Shown here piece after piece: positions 1-8,555 of a DNA stretch of 44,620 bases (its first letter is position 1; each line of letters starts with the position of its first letter). The notes below the pieces were generated by a model. It was given only the letters and a program-made list of their open reading frames with translations. It was not told the origin of the DNA and did not search any database. Source of the stretch: Ignavibacteriota bacterium (GTDB lineage Bacteria > Bacteroidota > Ignavibacteria > UBA10030); NCBI GenBank assembly GCA_003155495.1, contig PMDB01000068.1, positions 42,451 to 87,070 of the forward strand, in the 5' to 3' direction. The position numbers and the translations under genes were made by a program.

Positions 1-1023
1 GGGCAGAATTATGACTACGAGTTGAACGAGATTTTTTTTAAGGATCTCGGGATCCGGACACCTGACCGTTTTCTGAAAGCGGTAGGTGCAAATGTGGCTG
101 AAACTATCGGTCTGATTATCGCACGTATCGATGTTGTTTTTGAGGAAGTCCTTCCCGATGCGATTCTCATACTGGGTGACACCAACAGCTCTCTGGCGGC
201 GATCGCAGCGAAACGAAGAAAAATTCCTGTATTTCATATGGAAGCGGGTAATCGCTGTTTCGACGAACGTGTGCCGGAAGAGATCAATCGGAAGATTGTC
301 GATCACATCGCTGATATCAATCTTACGTACAGTTCGATCGCACGCGAATATCTGTTGCGAGAAGGCCTCTTACCTGATCGGGTTATTAAAACCGGAAGCC
401 CTATGTTCGAAGTGCTTGCGTCCTATCGGAAGAAGATTGATCGTTCCTCAATTCTCAAGAAATTGCATTTAAAACCGCAGCATTATGTTATTGTCAGCGC
501 GCATCGGGAGGAGAATGTCGATGATGAGGAGCGCTTCGCACAATTCGTCGATGTACTGAACAATCTCGCCAGAGAATTCGGCGAGCGTGTGATTGTTTCA
601 ACACATCCGCGTACCCGCAAGAGGTTTGAAGCACATGGTATCAAATTGCCCAAACAGATCGAACTGATGAAGCCATTCGCATTTTCGGATTACGTGAAGT
701 TGCAGGAATATGCGCGTGTTGTTCTTTCGGACAGCGGTACTATCACGGAAGAATCGTCCATTATAAACTTCCCGGCGTTAAATATTCGTGAAGCACACGA
801 ACGGCCGGAAGGTATGGAGGAGGCTTCAGTGATGCTTGTCGGGCTCCGTTGGGAACGTATTCGACAAGCGATCTCGGTCGTTGAACGACAGAAGCGGGGT
901 AAAAACCGAACATTGGAATTGGTAACAGACTACAACGTTCCGAATGTTTCCGAGAAAATAGTCCGGATACTCATAAGCTATATTGATTATGTGAAGAGGA
1001 ATGTCTGGCGAAAAAAGATATAG
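1..1023 (+). CDS. UDP-GlcNAc 2-epimerase family protein, FnlC/WecB-like (5' truncated)
   Basis: The reading frame is open from base 1 and starts before the window; the first codons read GQNYDYE, a conserved N-terminal stretch of the family, so the TTG at 22 is not the start. Conserved blocks visible in order are GDTNSS, HMEAGNRCFDERVPEE, SAHREEN, STHPRTR and SDSGTITEESS, all typical of non-hydrolysing UDP-GlcNAc 2-epimerases. The wording is closest, from memory, to FnlC/WbjD, which converts a UDP-2-acetamido-2,6-dideoxy-L-talose to the L-fucosamine form. That would predict fnlA/fnlB-like genes just upstream, outside the window. Plain WecB (UDP-ManNAc) is the alternative. The next gene, a glycosyltransferase, starts 23 bases downstream, so the two are probably co-transcribed. 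Confidence 0.9.
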   Translation, partial: GQNYDYELNEIFFKDLGIRTPDRFLKAVGANVAETIGLIIARIDVVFEEVLPDAILILGDTNSSLAAIAAKRRKIPVFHMEAGNRCFDERVPEEINRKIVDHIADINLTYSSIAREYLLREGLLPDRVIKTGSPMFEVLASYRKKIDRSSILKKLHLKPQHYVIVSAHREENVDDEERFAQFVDVLNNLAREFGERVIVSTHPRTRKRFEAHGIKLPKQIELMKPFAFSDYVKLQEYARVVLSDSGTITEESSIINFPALNIREAHERPEGMEEASVMLVGLRWERIRQAISVVERQKRGKNRTLELVTDYNVPNVSEKIVRILISYIDYVKRNVWRKKI

Positions 1024-1046
1024 ATTCCTAATATTTTCCAACACTC

Positions 1047-2267
1047 ATGAAAATTCTTCTTATTTTTTCTCTATTCCAGCCGGAGCCGAATCATCTCAAA
1101 GGTCTTGCATACGCACGACAGATAGCCCGTGAAGGACATTCCATTCAGGTATTGACCGGCTTTCCAAATTATCCTGATGGAAAAGTCTACAAAGGATACA
1201 AACTGAAATGGCGTATGCGGGAATTAATGGATGGTATTGAAGTCATCCGTGTTGTCCATTATCCGAGTCATGATCGCTCGGGTATGAGGCGATTTATTAA
1301 TTACTTCAGCTTTGCTCTTGCAGCCAGTTCGATTGGACTATTCTCGGTGAGACGACCCGATGTGATTCATGTGTGTCAGGGTTCCCCGACCCTTATGATG
1401 CCGGCAATTTTGCTCAAGATACTGTATCGTGTTCCCATCGTTCTCGACATTCAAGATCTGTGGCCTGAGAGTGTCATTTCATCTGGAATGTTCAATGTGC
1501 CGGGTGGTCTATGGGTGCTTCACTTGTGGTGCCGGTTTACATATGCAGTAAGCAATAAAATTATTGTTCTTTCATCTGGATATAAGGCACTATTGGAAAA
1601 ACGCGGTGTACATCGAGACAAAATAGAAATAGTATATAATTGGTGTGACGAAAGTTCAATCGAAAATCTCCAACGAAATGAAAACGTAGGTGTGATATTT
1701 GGACTTCACGATAAATTCAATGTGGTTTTTGCAGGGACAATGGGGAAGGTGCAAGCGCTCGATGCAGTGCTCGATGCTGCCGATTTAATAAAAACTGAAC
1801 TGCCCGGTGTTCAACTGGTTTTTGTTGGTGGAGGCGTCGATCTACCAAAGCTTATGAATTCAGCTTCATCACGAAATTTAACGAATGTTGTTTTCATACC
1901 TCGTCAACCTGCCTCAGAGATCTCAAAGATTCTTGCTTTTGCCGATGTCCTGCTTATTCACCTTCGCGGTGATTTATTAGGTCGTATCGGTATTCCGCAG
2001 AAGACTCAGGCATACCTCGCTTCGGGGAAACCCATTATTGTGGCGGTCGACGGTGAAGCTGCAGAAATCGTCAAAGCGGCGCATGCAGGCATTTCTTGTA
2101 TGCCGGAAGATTCGGCAGCAATTGCATCAGCGATCCGCCAACTGTATGCAATGCCGGTAGTTGAACGTGAGGTGATGGGAAAGAATGGTCAACGGTATTA
2201 TCATGAAAACTTCTCCTTTATGAAGGGCGTAACGAAAATGATTAATATCTATCAAAAATCCTTGTGA
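1047..2267 (+). CDS. Glycosyltransferase family 4 (GT-B), WbuB-like
   Basis: A 406-residue cytoplasmic GT-B glycosyltransferase. The N-terminal acceptor domain begins MKILLIFSLFQPEPNH and contains LTGFPNYPDGKVY and DIQDLWPES, a layout shared with WbuB and WcaI-type GT4 enzymes. The C-terminal nucleotide-sugar domain has VVFAGTMGK near residue 226 and AYLASGKPIIV with a following GEAAEIV. WbuB-like enzymes transfer an L-fucosamine-type sugar to lipid-linked O-antigen, which fits the FnlC-like epimerase immediately upstream; the exact donor is inferred from that context only. No strong ribosome-binding site precedes the ATG, suggesting coupling to the upstream gene. The stop codon overlaps the Shine-Dalgarno of the next gene. 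Confidence 0.85.
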   Translation: MKILLIFSLFQPEPNHLKGLAYARQIAREGHSIQVLTGFPNYPDGKVYKGYKLKWRMRELMDGIEVIRVVHYPSHDRSGMRRFINYFSFALAASSIGLFSVRRPDVIHVCQGSPTLMMPAILLKILYRVPIVLDIQDLWPESVISSGMFNVPGGLWVLHLWCRFTYAVSNKIIVLSSGYKALLEKRGVHRDKIEIVYNWCDESSIENLQRNENVGVIFGLHDKFNVVFAGTMGKVQALDAVLDAADLIKTELPGVQLVFVGGGVDLPKLMNSASSRNLTNVVFIPRQPASEISKILAFADVLLIHLRGDLLGRIGIPQKTQAYLASGKPIIVAVDGEAAEIVKAAHAGISCMPEDSAAIASAIRQLYAMPVVEREVMGKNGQRYYHENFSFMKGVTKMINIYQKSL

Positions 2268-2277
2268 GGAGAAGCAA

Positions 2278-3657
2278 ATGCAAAACACACCTCAAGTCTC
2301 TCACCCTCCATCTGGAATCGTGCAAAACAGTTTCTACATTCGTGAAATGTGGGAGAGCGATATTGCAGACGTCGTCAACGTGCATTTGTCGAGTTTTCAG
2401 AATTTTTTCTTATCGTTTTTAGGCCCACGATTTCTTACACTATTGTACCATGAAATCTTACGGGAACCCGGTAACGTCAATCTAGTTGCGATGTCATCGG
2501 ACAATGAAGTTATCGGTTTTGTGGCCGGTGTGAAAGATCAGGTAAGATTTTATCAACGGCTGGTGAAAGAAAAAAGTTTTGCATTTGCTCTTGCATCGAG
2601 CAGTGCTGTGATTCGACGTCCTTCAATAATTCCAAGGTTATTCAGGGCGCTTCGATATGCGGGGAAAGCGAAGGAAGCATCATATCCGGCATCTCTGATG
2701 TCGATTGCAGTATTACCTGCCGCGAAAGGAAAAGGCGCAGGGAAGTCTCTTGTGAAATATTTTTTAAATGAAATGGAGCAAAAAGGAGTGAAGGAAGTCT
2801 GCCTGACCACAGATCGGGATAACAACGAAAACACAAACATATTCTATCGAAAGTTGGGATTTTTGGTGACGCATGAATATCGGACAACTGAGGGTCGATG
2901 GATGTATGAGTATAGTATTCATACGGATACTGTGAATACGAGTTCAGGTCGGCACTTGCATAAAGATACTGATATTCAAATCCGCTTTGCTACTTTAGCT
3001 GACATCGAAACATTGACAAATTTACATTTTTCTTTATTTTCTCCTGAAGAACACGTTGCAATGATCCTGGGCAGGAGGTATATCAAAGCGATGCATCGCT
3101 GGGAGGTGACAAGCGATCATGCATATTCATTGATTGCCGAGGTGAACGGACAAGCGGTTGGTTTTCAAGGTGTCTCTGACGTGCCCTATACATGGCCTAT
3201 GTTTATCCACTGTTTTAGTACACTCGTCGTTTGTATTCTGCAAAAACCCTCTTTTCTTTTTGAAAAGAGACTGTGGGAGCGATTCTTACGGCATGAGAGA
3301 AGCAGGGGTATGGTGAAAATTGATCGAGCTAAGATCATTCAGCTTGGTGTCGCACAGTTGATAGTCGGTGGGGTTGAATCTCGATATCGGGGAAAAGGAA
3401 TTTTCCATAGTCTTATTGAATCAGTGAAAAAAATAAGCACAAAGAGGGGAAGTAATGCCATTGTCTCAGGGGTATATAAAAATAATTCGCTGGGTCGTAG
3501 GGTCTTTATCAAATACGGATGGCTTGAGAGTCCGGTTCTTGAGACCTCGGAAACAATATTTTATGCTACGCTTTTTGACTCATCTTTTGCTGGTGAAATC
3601 ATTAAACTATTAAAACTTAAAACTAACCATGATGATACCTCAAAAGCTAAACAATAA
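2278..3657 (+). CDS. Tandem GNAT-domain acetyltransferase
   Basis: A 459-residue protein made of two GNAT (PF00583-type) domains joined by a linker near residues 215-232. Domain 1 (about 20-215) has the acetyl-CoA loop around KGKGAGKSLVKYF and ends with FYRKLGFLVTHEY. Domain 2 (about 232-445) has ESRYRGKGIFHSLIESV and ends with FIKYGWLES. Both keep the RxxGxG/A-type pyrophosphate-binding loop in recognisable form, with R-to-K or A substitutions in domain 1. The ATG is preceded by GAGGAG overlapping the upstream stop, so translation is probably coupled to the glycosyltransferase. In this locus it plausibly N-acylates an amino sugar, but no substrate can be read from the sequence. Fused double GNATs with both halves intact are uncommon. 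Confidence 0.75.
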   Translation: MQNTPQVSHPPSGIVQNSFYIREMWESDIADVVNVHLSSFQNFFLSFLGPRFLTLLYHEILREPGNVNLVAMSSDNEVIGFVAGVKDQVRFYQRLVKEKSFAFALASSSAVIRRPSIIPRLFRALRYAGKAKEASYPASLMSIAVLPAAKGKGAGKSLVKYFLNEMEQKGVKEVCLTTDRDNNENTNIFYRKLGFLVTHEYRTTEGRWMYEYSIHTDTVNTSSGRHLHKDTDIQIRFATLADIETLTNLHFSLFSPEEHVAMILGRRYIKAMHRWEVTSDHAYSLIAEVNGQAVGFQGVSDVPYTWPMFIHCFSTLVVCILQKPSFLFEKRLWERFLRHERSRGMVKIDRAKIIQLGVAQLIVGGVESRYRGKGIFHSLIESVKKISTKRGSNAIVSGVYKNNSLGRRVFIKYGWLESPVLETSETIFYATLFDSSFAGEIIKLLKLKTNHDDTSKAKQ

Positions 3658-4120
3658 CGAATTCTTCTCTTTTTCGGAAGGGTAATCTTCTCCTCCTTCA
3701 GACTTCAATGGTTTGGATTAGGAATTCACACCGAAAATTGGACAATAAGTTATGATTATGTATTTAGTAAATTACAAAAGACATATTCAGTAGGAAAAAT
3801 GTGTAAAGTATATTCTATATACTCCAATCACTCGACGCACCTATGACGATCGACGATTTTAAATTCAGGATGGGTTATAGAACATTATTGGTAAAATAGC
3901 GTGTGGTTTTTCATCCACTTGTTCTCCCTCTTGTGAACCGTTGTACACTACGGATACTTCAGGGGTTGCAGGGTCGATATTCATCCAGCCCATGGCTTGC
4001 GAAAGCAGAAGGTTTAGCCAGATTTTCAATCGATGGGAAAAGGCTTTCAAACGATCAAAATAGGCAGGAAATTTTGAAAATGTATAATAATTAAAATGAC
4101 AAGGTAAGGAAAAAACTTCT
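3658..4120 (+). other. 463-base intergenic region, no gene recognised
   Basis: The stretch is AT-rich and separates the double GNAT gene from the first aminotransferase. Short open frames on both strands (3903-4094 plus, 3865-4050 minus) overlap each other and show no domain, signal peptide or good ribosome-binding site. No clear terminator hairpin with a T-run was found. The last 25 bases hold the ribosome-binding site (AAGGTAAGG) of the next gene. A promoter for the aminotransferase probably lies here, but none could be placed. Confidence 0.5.
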
Positions 4121-5326
4121 ATGACACATCAAATACGCGAGTCTGGACACAATACAAAACTCACTCCTCGGTTAAAATATTTACCGTTTGCTCTGCCGGA
4201 TATAGATGAGACGGAACTCCGTGAGGTCAAGGAGGTTTTAGAATCGGCGTGGATTACAACAGGCCCGAAGACAAAACAGTTTGAGTCTGCATTTGCAAAT
4301 GCCGTAAATGTAAAACATGCGATTGCAGTGAATTCCTGCACCGCTGCATTGCATCTTGCACTGGAAGCAATCGGCCTCCAGCGCGGAGATGAAGTACTGA
4401 CGACGCCGTACACTTTTGCGGCATCGGCCGAGGTGATTCGGTACTTCGATGCAAAGCCCATCCTAGTCGATGTCGATTCTCGATGCTTGAATATGAATCC
4501 GGAATTGATAGAGCGGGCGATCACTCCACGGACAAAAGCAATTCTCCCTGTGCATATCGCAGGTCTGCCGGCTAATCTGGATGCGATTCATTCAATCGCG
4601 CTCAAAAATGGATTACCGGTGATCGAAGATGCAGCGCATGCATTCCCGACAAAATATAAAGGGAAAATGATTGGTTCACTGAGCCAAGCGACATGTTTTA
4701 GCTTCTATGCGACAAAAACGATTACCACGGGTGAAGGTGGAATGATTTGTACGAATGATGAGGCTCTTGCCGCTCGTTGCCGTATCATGGCATTGCATGG
4801 CATCAGTAAGGATGCCTGGAAGCGCTACACCGCTGAAGGCATGTGGTACTATGAGATCGTTGCCCCCGGATTTAAATATAATATGACGGATGTCGCGGCT
4901 GCAATGGGAATAGCCCAGCTGCGAAAAGCGCAAAAGATGCTTGCCCGGCGGCAGGAAATCGCTCGGCGATACAATGAGGCCTTTTCATCTATCCCCAAGC
5001 TTCAAGTTCCTCACGATAATCCGGAGATGCAGCATGCCTGGCATCTTTATATGCTTCGATTGAACCTTGAGCAATTGCGAATTGACCGTGCGCAGTTTCT
5101 CATTGAGTTAAAGAATAGGAATATTGGGTCGAGCGTTCATTTCATCCCGCTCCATATCCATCCGTATTATCGGGAGACATACGGTTACAAGCCGGAAGAT
5201 TTTCCAGTCGCATACAGAGAATATCGTCGAGAGATATCTCTGCCAATTTATTCTAAGATGAGTGATCAGGATATCTCTGATGTTATTGCAGCTGTTGTAA
5301 ACATAGTAGATACAAATGTTCGGTAG
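4121..5326 (+). CDS. DegT/DnrJ/EryC1/StrS-family sugar aminotransferase
   Basis: A 401-residue PLP-dependent aminotransferase of the nucleotide-sugar type. It shows SCTAALHLALEA (phosphate-binding region), TTPYTFAASAE, VIEDAAHAF (the Asp that contacts the PLP pyridine nitrogen) and SFYATKTITTGEGG, which places the Schiff-base lysine at K199 (codon 4715-4717). Family members transfer an amino group from glutamate to a 4-keto (or 3-keto) UDP/dTDP sugar. The next gene, a phosphoglycosyl transferase, begins before this one stops (11-base overlap), so the pair is translationally coupled. That suggests the aminated sugar is the one loaded onto undecaprenyl phosphate by that transferase. The start is chosen for the upstream AAGGTAAGGA. 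A second family member lies at 13657-14799. Confidence 0.9.
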   Translation: MTHQIRESGHNTKLTPRLKYLPFALPDIDETELREVKEVLESAWITTGPKTKQFESAFANAVNVKHAIAVNSCTAALHLALEAIGLQRGDEVLTTPYTFAASAEVIRYFDAKPILVDVDSRCLNMNPELIERAITPRTKAILPVHIAGLPANLDAIHSIALKNGLPVIEDAAHAFPTKYKGKMIGSLSQATCFSFYATKTITTGEGGMICTNDEALAARCRIMALHGISKDAWKRYTAEGMWYYEIVAPGFKYNMTDVAAAMGIAQLRKAQKMLARRQEIARRYNEAFSSIPKLQVPHDNPEMQHAWHLYMLRLNLEQLRIDRAQFLIELKNRNIGSSVHFIPLHIHPYYRETYGYKPEDFPVAYREYRREISLPIYSKMSDQDISDVIAAVVNIVDTNVR

Positions 5327-5960
5327 AATATCATCAATAGGTATTCGTACGAATGGGAAACATTTGGAGAAAATAGTGTATAACGTTTTTAATTTTATCT
5401 GTGCATTCATAGGATTATTGGTATTGTCCCCATTATTTCTCTGTGTTGCTTTTCTGGTTAAAATACATGACGGAGGGAAAGTGTTTTATCGAACGACACG
5501 TGTGGGAAGGAACAACCGGCTGTTTGTAATTTATAAATTCAGAACGATGATACCGGACGCCACTCAAAAAGGGGCAGGAATTACATCGGCGGACGATAGC
5601 CGGATTACTCCTATCGGGAGATTTCTGCGTCGCTACAAACTCGATGAATTTCCCCAACTCTTGAATGTTGTACTCGGAGATATGAACCTTGTCGGTCCGA
5701 GACCGGAAGATCCGCGCTACGTCATTCTCTATTCGGAAGAGCAGCGAAAAGTTCTTGAATTCAAGCCCGGGATGACGAGTCCTGCATCGCTCCGTTATAG
5801 TAATGAAGAGAGGTTGTTGATCGGTGACAACTTTTTAATGACGTACGTGAATGAGATTCTCCCGAAAAAAATCGAGATGGAAATGGCATATCTTTCTCAC
5901 CAGACTATTTTCGGTGATATATCAGTTATTCTCCGGACGATTTTTAAAATATTTGGATAA
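5316..5960 (+). CDS. Monotopic phosphoglycosyl transferase (bacterial sugar transferase, PglC/WcaJ type), copy 1
   Basis: A 214-residue protein of the PF02397 family. One N-terminal hydrophobic segment (about 20-45, FICAFIGLLVLSPLFLCVAF) provides the re-entrant membrane helix. It is followed by KFRTM, a DEFPQ variant of the DELPQ motif and GDMNLVGPRPE, which carry the catalytic Asp-Glu region and the phosphosugar-binding residues. Such enzymes transfer phospho-sugar from a UDP-sugar to undecaprenyl phosphate, the first membrane step of glycan assembly. The length is that of the minimal PglC-like form, without the extra N-terminal helices of WbaP. It overlaps the aminotransferase by 11 bases. 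A second copy is at 7622-8344, so the locus has two possible initiating transferases. Confidence 0.9.
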   Translation: MFGRISSIGIRTNGKHLEKIVYNVFNFICAFIGLLVLSPLFLCVAFLVKIHDGGKVFYRTTRVGRNNRLFVIYKFRTMIPDATQKGAGITSADDSRITPIGRFLRRYKLDEFPQLLNVVLGDMNLVGPRPEDPRYVILYSEEQRKVLEFKPGMTSPASLRYSNEERLLIGDNFLMTYVNEILPKKIEMEMAYLSHQTIFGDISVILRTIFKIFG

Positions 5961-6213
5961 TTCACAATCGACTCTATAAGTTCTGCAAACCTATAGGGCT
6001 CGTAGAGATCGTCGATCATAGACACAAGCTGAGAACGAAAGAAATAATGGCTGATTTGGCTTGTTATGCAAGGAGGGTATATTACTCCCAAATGTTTTTT
6101 AAGAAGCTTCCAAAAAGAGACAGCAAATATAGCGGTTGAGCGCTGTGTTCCATGTCGGAACAAAGAGCTCATCTAAAGAATTCTAAAAATGACAATGGAG
6201 TATTAATGCATAC

Positions 6214-7557
6214 ATGATTGCTAAGCTCCAGAAAAATCGAATAAAATTACTAGAGATATCTCGAAAGTATGCTTTTTGGTTTTTGGACTTTTTAAAAGGA
6301 GGAAAGATACGAAAGCACTATAGCGAAATCGTGCTTGTGCTGAAATACGCTTCCTCAAATGAAGCATTACAACGACAGGAAAAAGATCTGTCAGCCATTC
6401 TTCATCATGCTGTTACGACAACTCTATTTTACGAACAAAAGAATAACTATAAATCCTTGAATGATTTTCCTGTTATTAATAAGTCCATTGTTCGTGAGTC
6501 TTTCAATTCTTTCATCTCTAGTAAATTTAAAGAGTCGGAATTGATTCCTGTTGTCACAAGCGGATCGACCGGTACGCCTTTTAAAGTGTACCATGATAAG
6601 AATAAGAAGCTGAGAAATAGTGCTGATACAATCTTCTTTGCTCAAATGGCCGGGTATGATCTTGGAGAGAGGCTGATATACATGAAGATTTTTGTTAAGG
6701 AAAAAATGAAAAATCCTGTCAGCTATTGGATGGAGAACACAATACCGGTAGATGTTATCAGATTGAATGAACCGCAAATTGAGAGTCTTCTCTTTCAGAT
6801 GGAGAATGACAAATCTTCGTATACTATTCTTGGATATGCCTCCGCGCTGGAAATAGTTTGTAAATATCTTAATAAAAATAATTATGGAAGAGTAAAGGCC
6901 AATGTCAAATCGGTGATTGCCATGTCGGAAACGTTGAACGACTTCACGAAGGAAACGATGCAAAAATATTTTAGTGCGCCGGTTGTTTCACGATACTCGA
7001 ACCTTGAAAACGGCATCATTGCACAACAGGAGACTACCGGATCAGGGAGGTATTTCATCAACATGGCCAGTTATGTTGTCGAGATTCTGAAAATGGATTC
7101 GGATGAACAGGTGAAACCGGGTCAGACAGGAAGGATTATTGTTACCGATTTGTTTAATTACGGCATGCCATTGATCAGGTATGATACCGGTGACATTGGC
7201 GCTATCTCATCGGACTCAAGAAAAGCAGGAAACATGTATTTTGTGAAGATCGAAGGCAGGAAGTTGGACTTGCTGTATGATACTAATGGAAATTTAGTGT
7301 CATCCTACATGGTCTATAAAAACATGTGGCAATACACTGAAATCATCCAATATCAACTTGTTCAAGAAGGTCGGAGGGAATATAATATTAAAATTAATGC
7401 AGATGACAATTTCAATAAAGAAGCAAAATTGATTAAAGAGTTTAGAACTTACCTCGGAGAGGATGCGGTTTTTACAGTTGAGTATGTCGCTGAGATCCCC
7501 CTTCTTTCTTCGGGGAAGAGGAAAATGATTGTTAATAATTATTTGCAAAAATCATAG
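6214..7557 (+). CDS. CapK/PaaK-like adenylate-forming enzyme
   Basis: A 447-residue member of the ANL superfamily, phenylacetate-CoA ligase/CapK branch. The ATP-binding P-loop TSGSTG is at residues 115-120, followed by YSNLENGI (counterpart of the adenine-binding region) and RYDTGDIGAI, the conserved hinge-side Asp motif. A C-terminal mini-domain follows and ends in SSGKRKMIV, whose lysine matches the catalytic lysine position. Family members adenylate a carboxylic acid, normally to make an acyl-CoA or another activated acyl group. CapK-like versions recur in capsule and exopolysaccharide loci, where their substrates are mostly unproven. Here it lies between two phosphoglycosyl transferases. 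An ATG at 6206 is followed at once by a stop, so 6214 is the start; GGAG lies about 13 bases upstream. Confidence 0.8.
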   Translation: MIAKLQKNRIKLLEISRKYAFWFLDFLKGGKIRKHYSEIVLVLKYASSNEALQRQEKDLSAILHHAVTTTLFYEQKNNYKSLNDFPVINKSIVRESFNSFISSKFKESELIPVVTSGSTGTPFKVYHDKNKKLRNSADTIFFAQMAGYDLGERLIYMKIFVKEKMKNPVSYWMENTIPVDVIRLNEPQIESLLFQMENDKSSYTILGYASALEIVCKYLNKNNYGRVKANVKSVIAMSETLNDFTKETMQKYFSAPVVSRYSNLENGIIAQQETTGSGRYFINMASYVVEILKMDSDEQVKPGQTGRIIVTDLFNYGMPLIRYDTGDIGAISSDSRKAGNMYFVKIEGRKLDLLYDTNGNLVSSYMVYKNMWQYTEIIQYQLVQEGRREYNIKINADDNFNKEAKLIKEFRTYLGEDAVFTVEYVAEIPLLSSGKRKMIVNNYLQKS

Positions 7558-7621
7558 TAAATAGTATGATAGGATTGCCAGTTCTCCATGTTTGTTGAGC
7601 TATCGCTGCCAAGTTCAATAA

Positions 7622-8344
7622 GTGTTGTACTCAAGTTGTCTATTGAGTGAAGAGGAAAATATTTCTGTCGTAAAGTACTTCATAGGTGGAAAAATCTACA
7701 GACGGCATTTAAAAAGGTTATTTGATCTCTCAGCCGCGATATGGGCATTGCTTCTCATCTGGCCGTTTCTCTTGCTCATATACCTTCTTTTACGGTTTTC
7801 GATCGGGGTTTCAATCATTTTCCGACAAGAACGACCTGGGTTCATGGGGAGGCCATTCACTATTTATAAATATCGGACTATGACTCATGTGAGAGATTCT
7901 TCGGGTCGCTTGCTTCCAGATAAGGATAGGATCACGCGTGTAGGTCAGTTTTTACGCAGTTTTAGTTTAGATGAACTTCCTGAAATATTCAATGTGCTTA
8001 AAGGAGACATGAGTCTTGTCGGTCCCAGACCTTTGATGATGCAGTATCTAGAGCGCTATACTCCTGAACAGGCTCGCCGCCATGAAGTACCTCCAGGGAT
8101 TACGGGGTGGGCACAAATCAATGGACGCAACGATCTCGCGTGGGAAGAAAAATTTAATCTTGATGTATGGTATGTGGATCACCAATCGTTCAAACTGGAC
8201 ATATATATTATTGCAAAGACATTCTGGAAAGTCTTTCGTCGTGAGGGCATAAGTCACGATGGATATGCTACTGCTCCGGAATTTATGGGCTCTTCATTAG
8301 ATGCGGAGCATTCCAACAACAGAACCGAAGAGAATATAACGTAA
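7622..8344 (+). CDS. Monotopic phosphoglycosyl transferase (bacterial sugar transferase), copy 2
   Basis: A second PF02397 protein, up to 240 residues. It has the membrane segment LSAAIWALLLIWPFLLLIYLLL (two-part, about 37-60), then YKYRTM, SLDELPEIFNVLKGDMSLVGPRP and the downstream PPGITGWAQINGRN typical of PglC/EpsL/WcaJ-like enzymes. It keeps the canonical DELPE motif and the extra C-terminal block (EKFNLDVWYVDHQS) that copy 1 lacks, so the two are distant paralogues, not a recent duplication. The start is uncertain: the frame opens right after a TAA with GTG at 7622, and a TTG at 7643 is also possible. An AGAGGAAA lies further in but no ATG follows it. The role is transfer of a phospho-sugar to undecaprenyl phosphate; the sugar is unknown. 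Confidence 0.88.
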   Translation: MLYSSCLLSEEENISVVKYFIGGKIYRRHLKRLFDLSAAIWALLLIWPFLLLIYLLLRFSIGVSIIFRQERPGFMGRPFTIYKYRTMTHVRDSSGRLLPDKDRITRVGQFLRSFSLDELPEIFNVLKGDMSLVGPRPLMMQYLERYTPEQARRHEVPPGITGWAQINGRNDLAWEEKFNLDVWYVDHQSFKLDIYIIAKTFWKVFRREGISHDGYATAPEFMGSSLDAEHSNNRTEENIT

Positions 8345-8555
8345 TCATGGAATTGTACTTACTTGGGATGTCCCAGATGATGGAATGGTGTTTTGTGAAT
8401 TTATTCTTTGTAAGTCTATTGAGCCAGAAGCTCATGCACCTCTGGCGGAAAATAGTAAGCTCCTATCGGGGCTTCTCTCAATTCGACAAATTTTCAATTA
8501 TATTTTCTAGTCCCGTAGGGAAGAAATCGTTATAGATAACTATGGAGGATTTTCT

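Noticed and set aside
3865-4094. Overlapping short open frames in the spacer before the first aminotransferase
   Set aside because: They lie on opposite strands over the same bases, have no domain or start signal, and look like chance.
8347-8535. 62-codon open frame directly after the second phosphoglycosyl transferase
   Set aside because: No ribosome-binding site, no recognisable domain, and composition is not convincing as protein.
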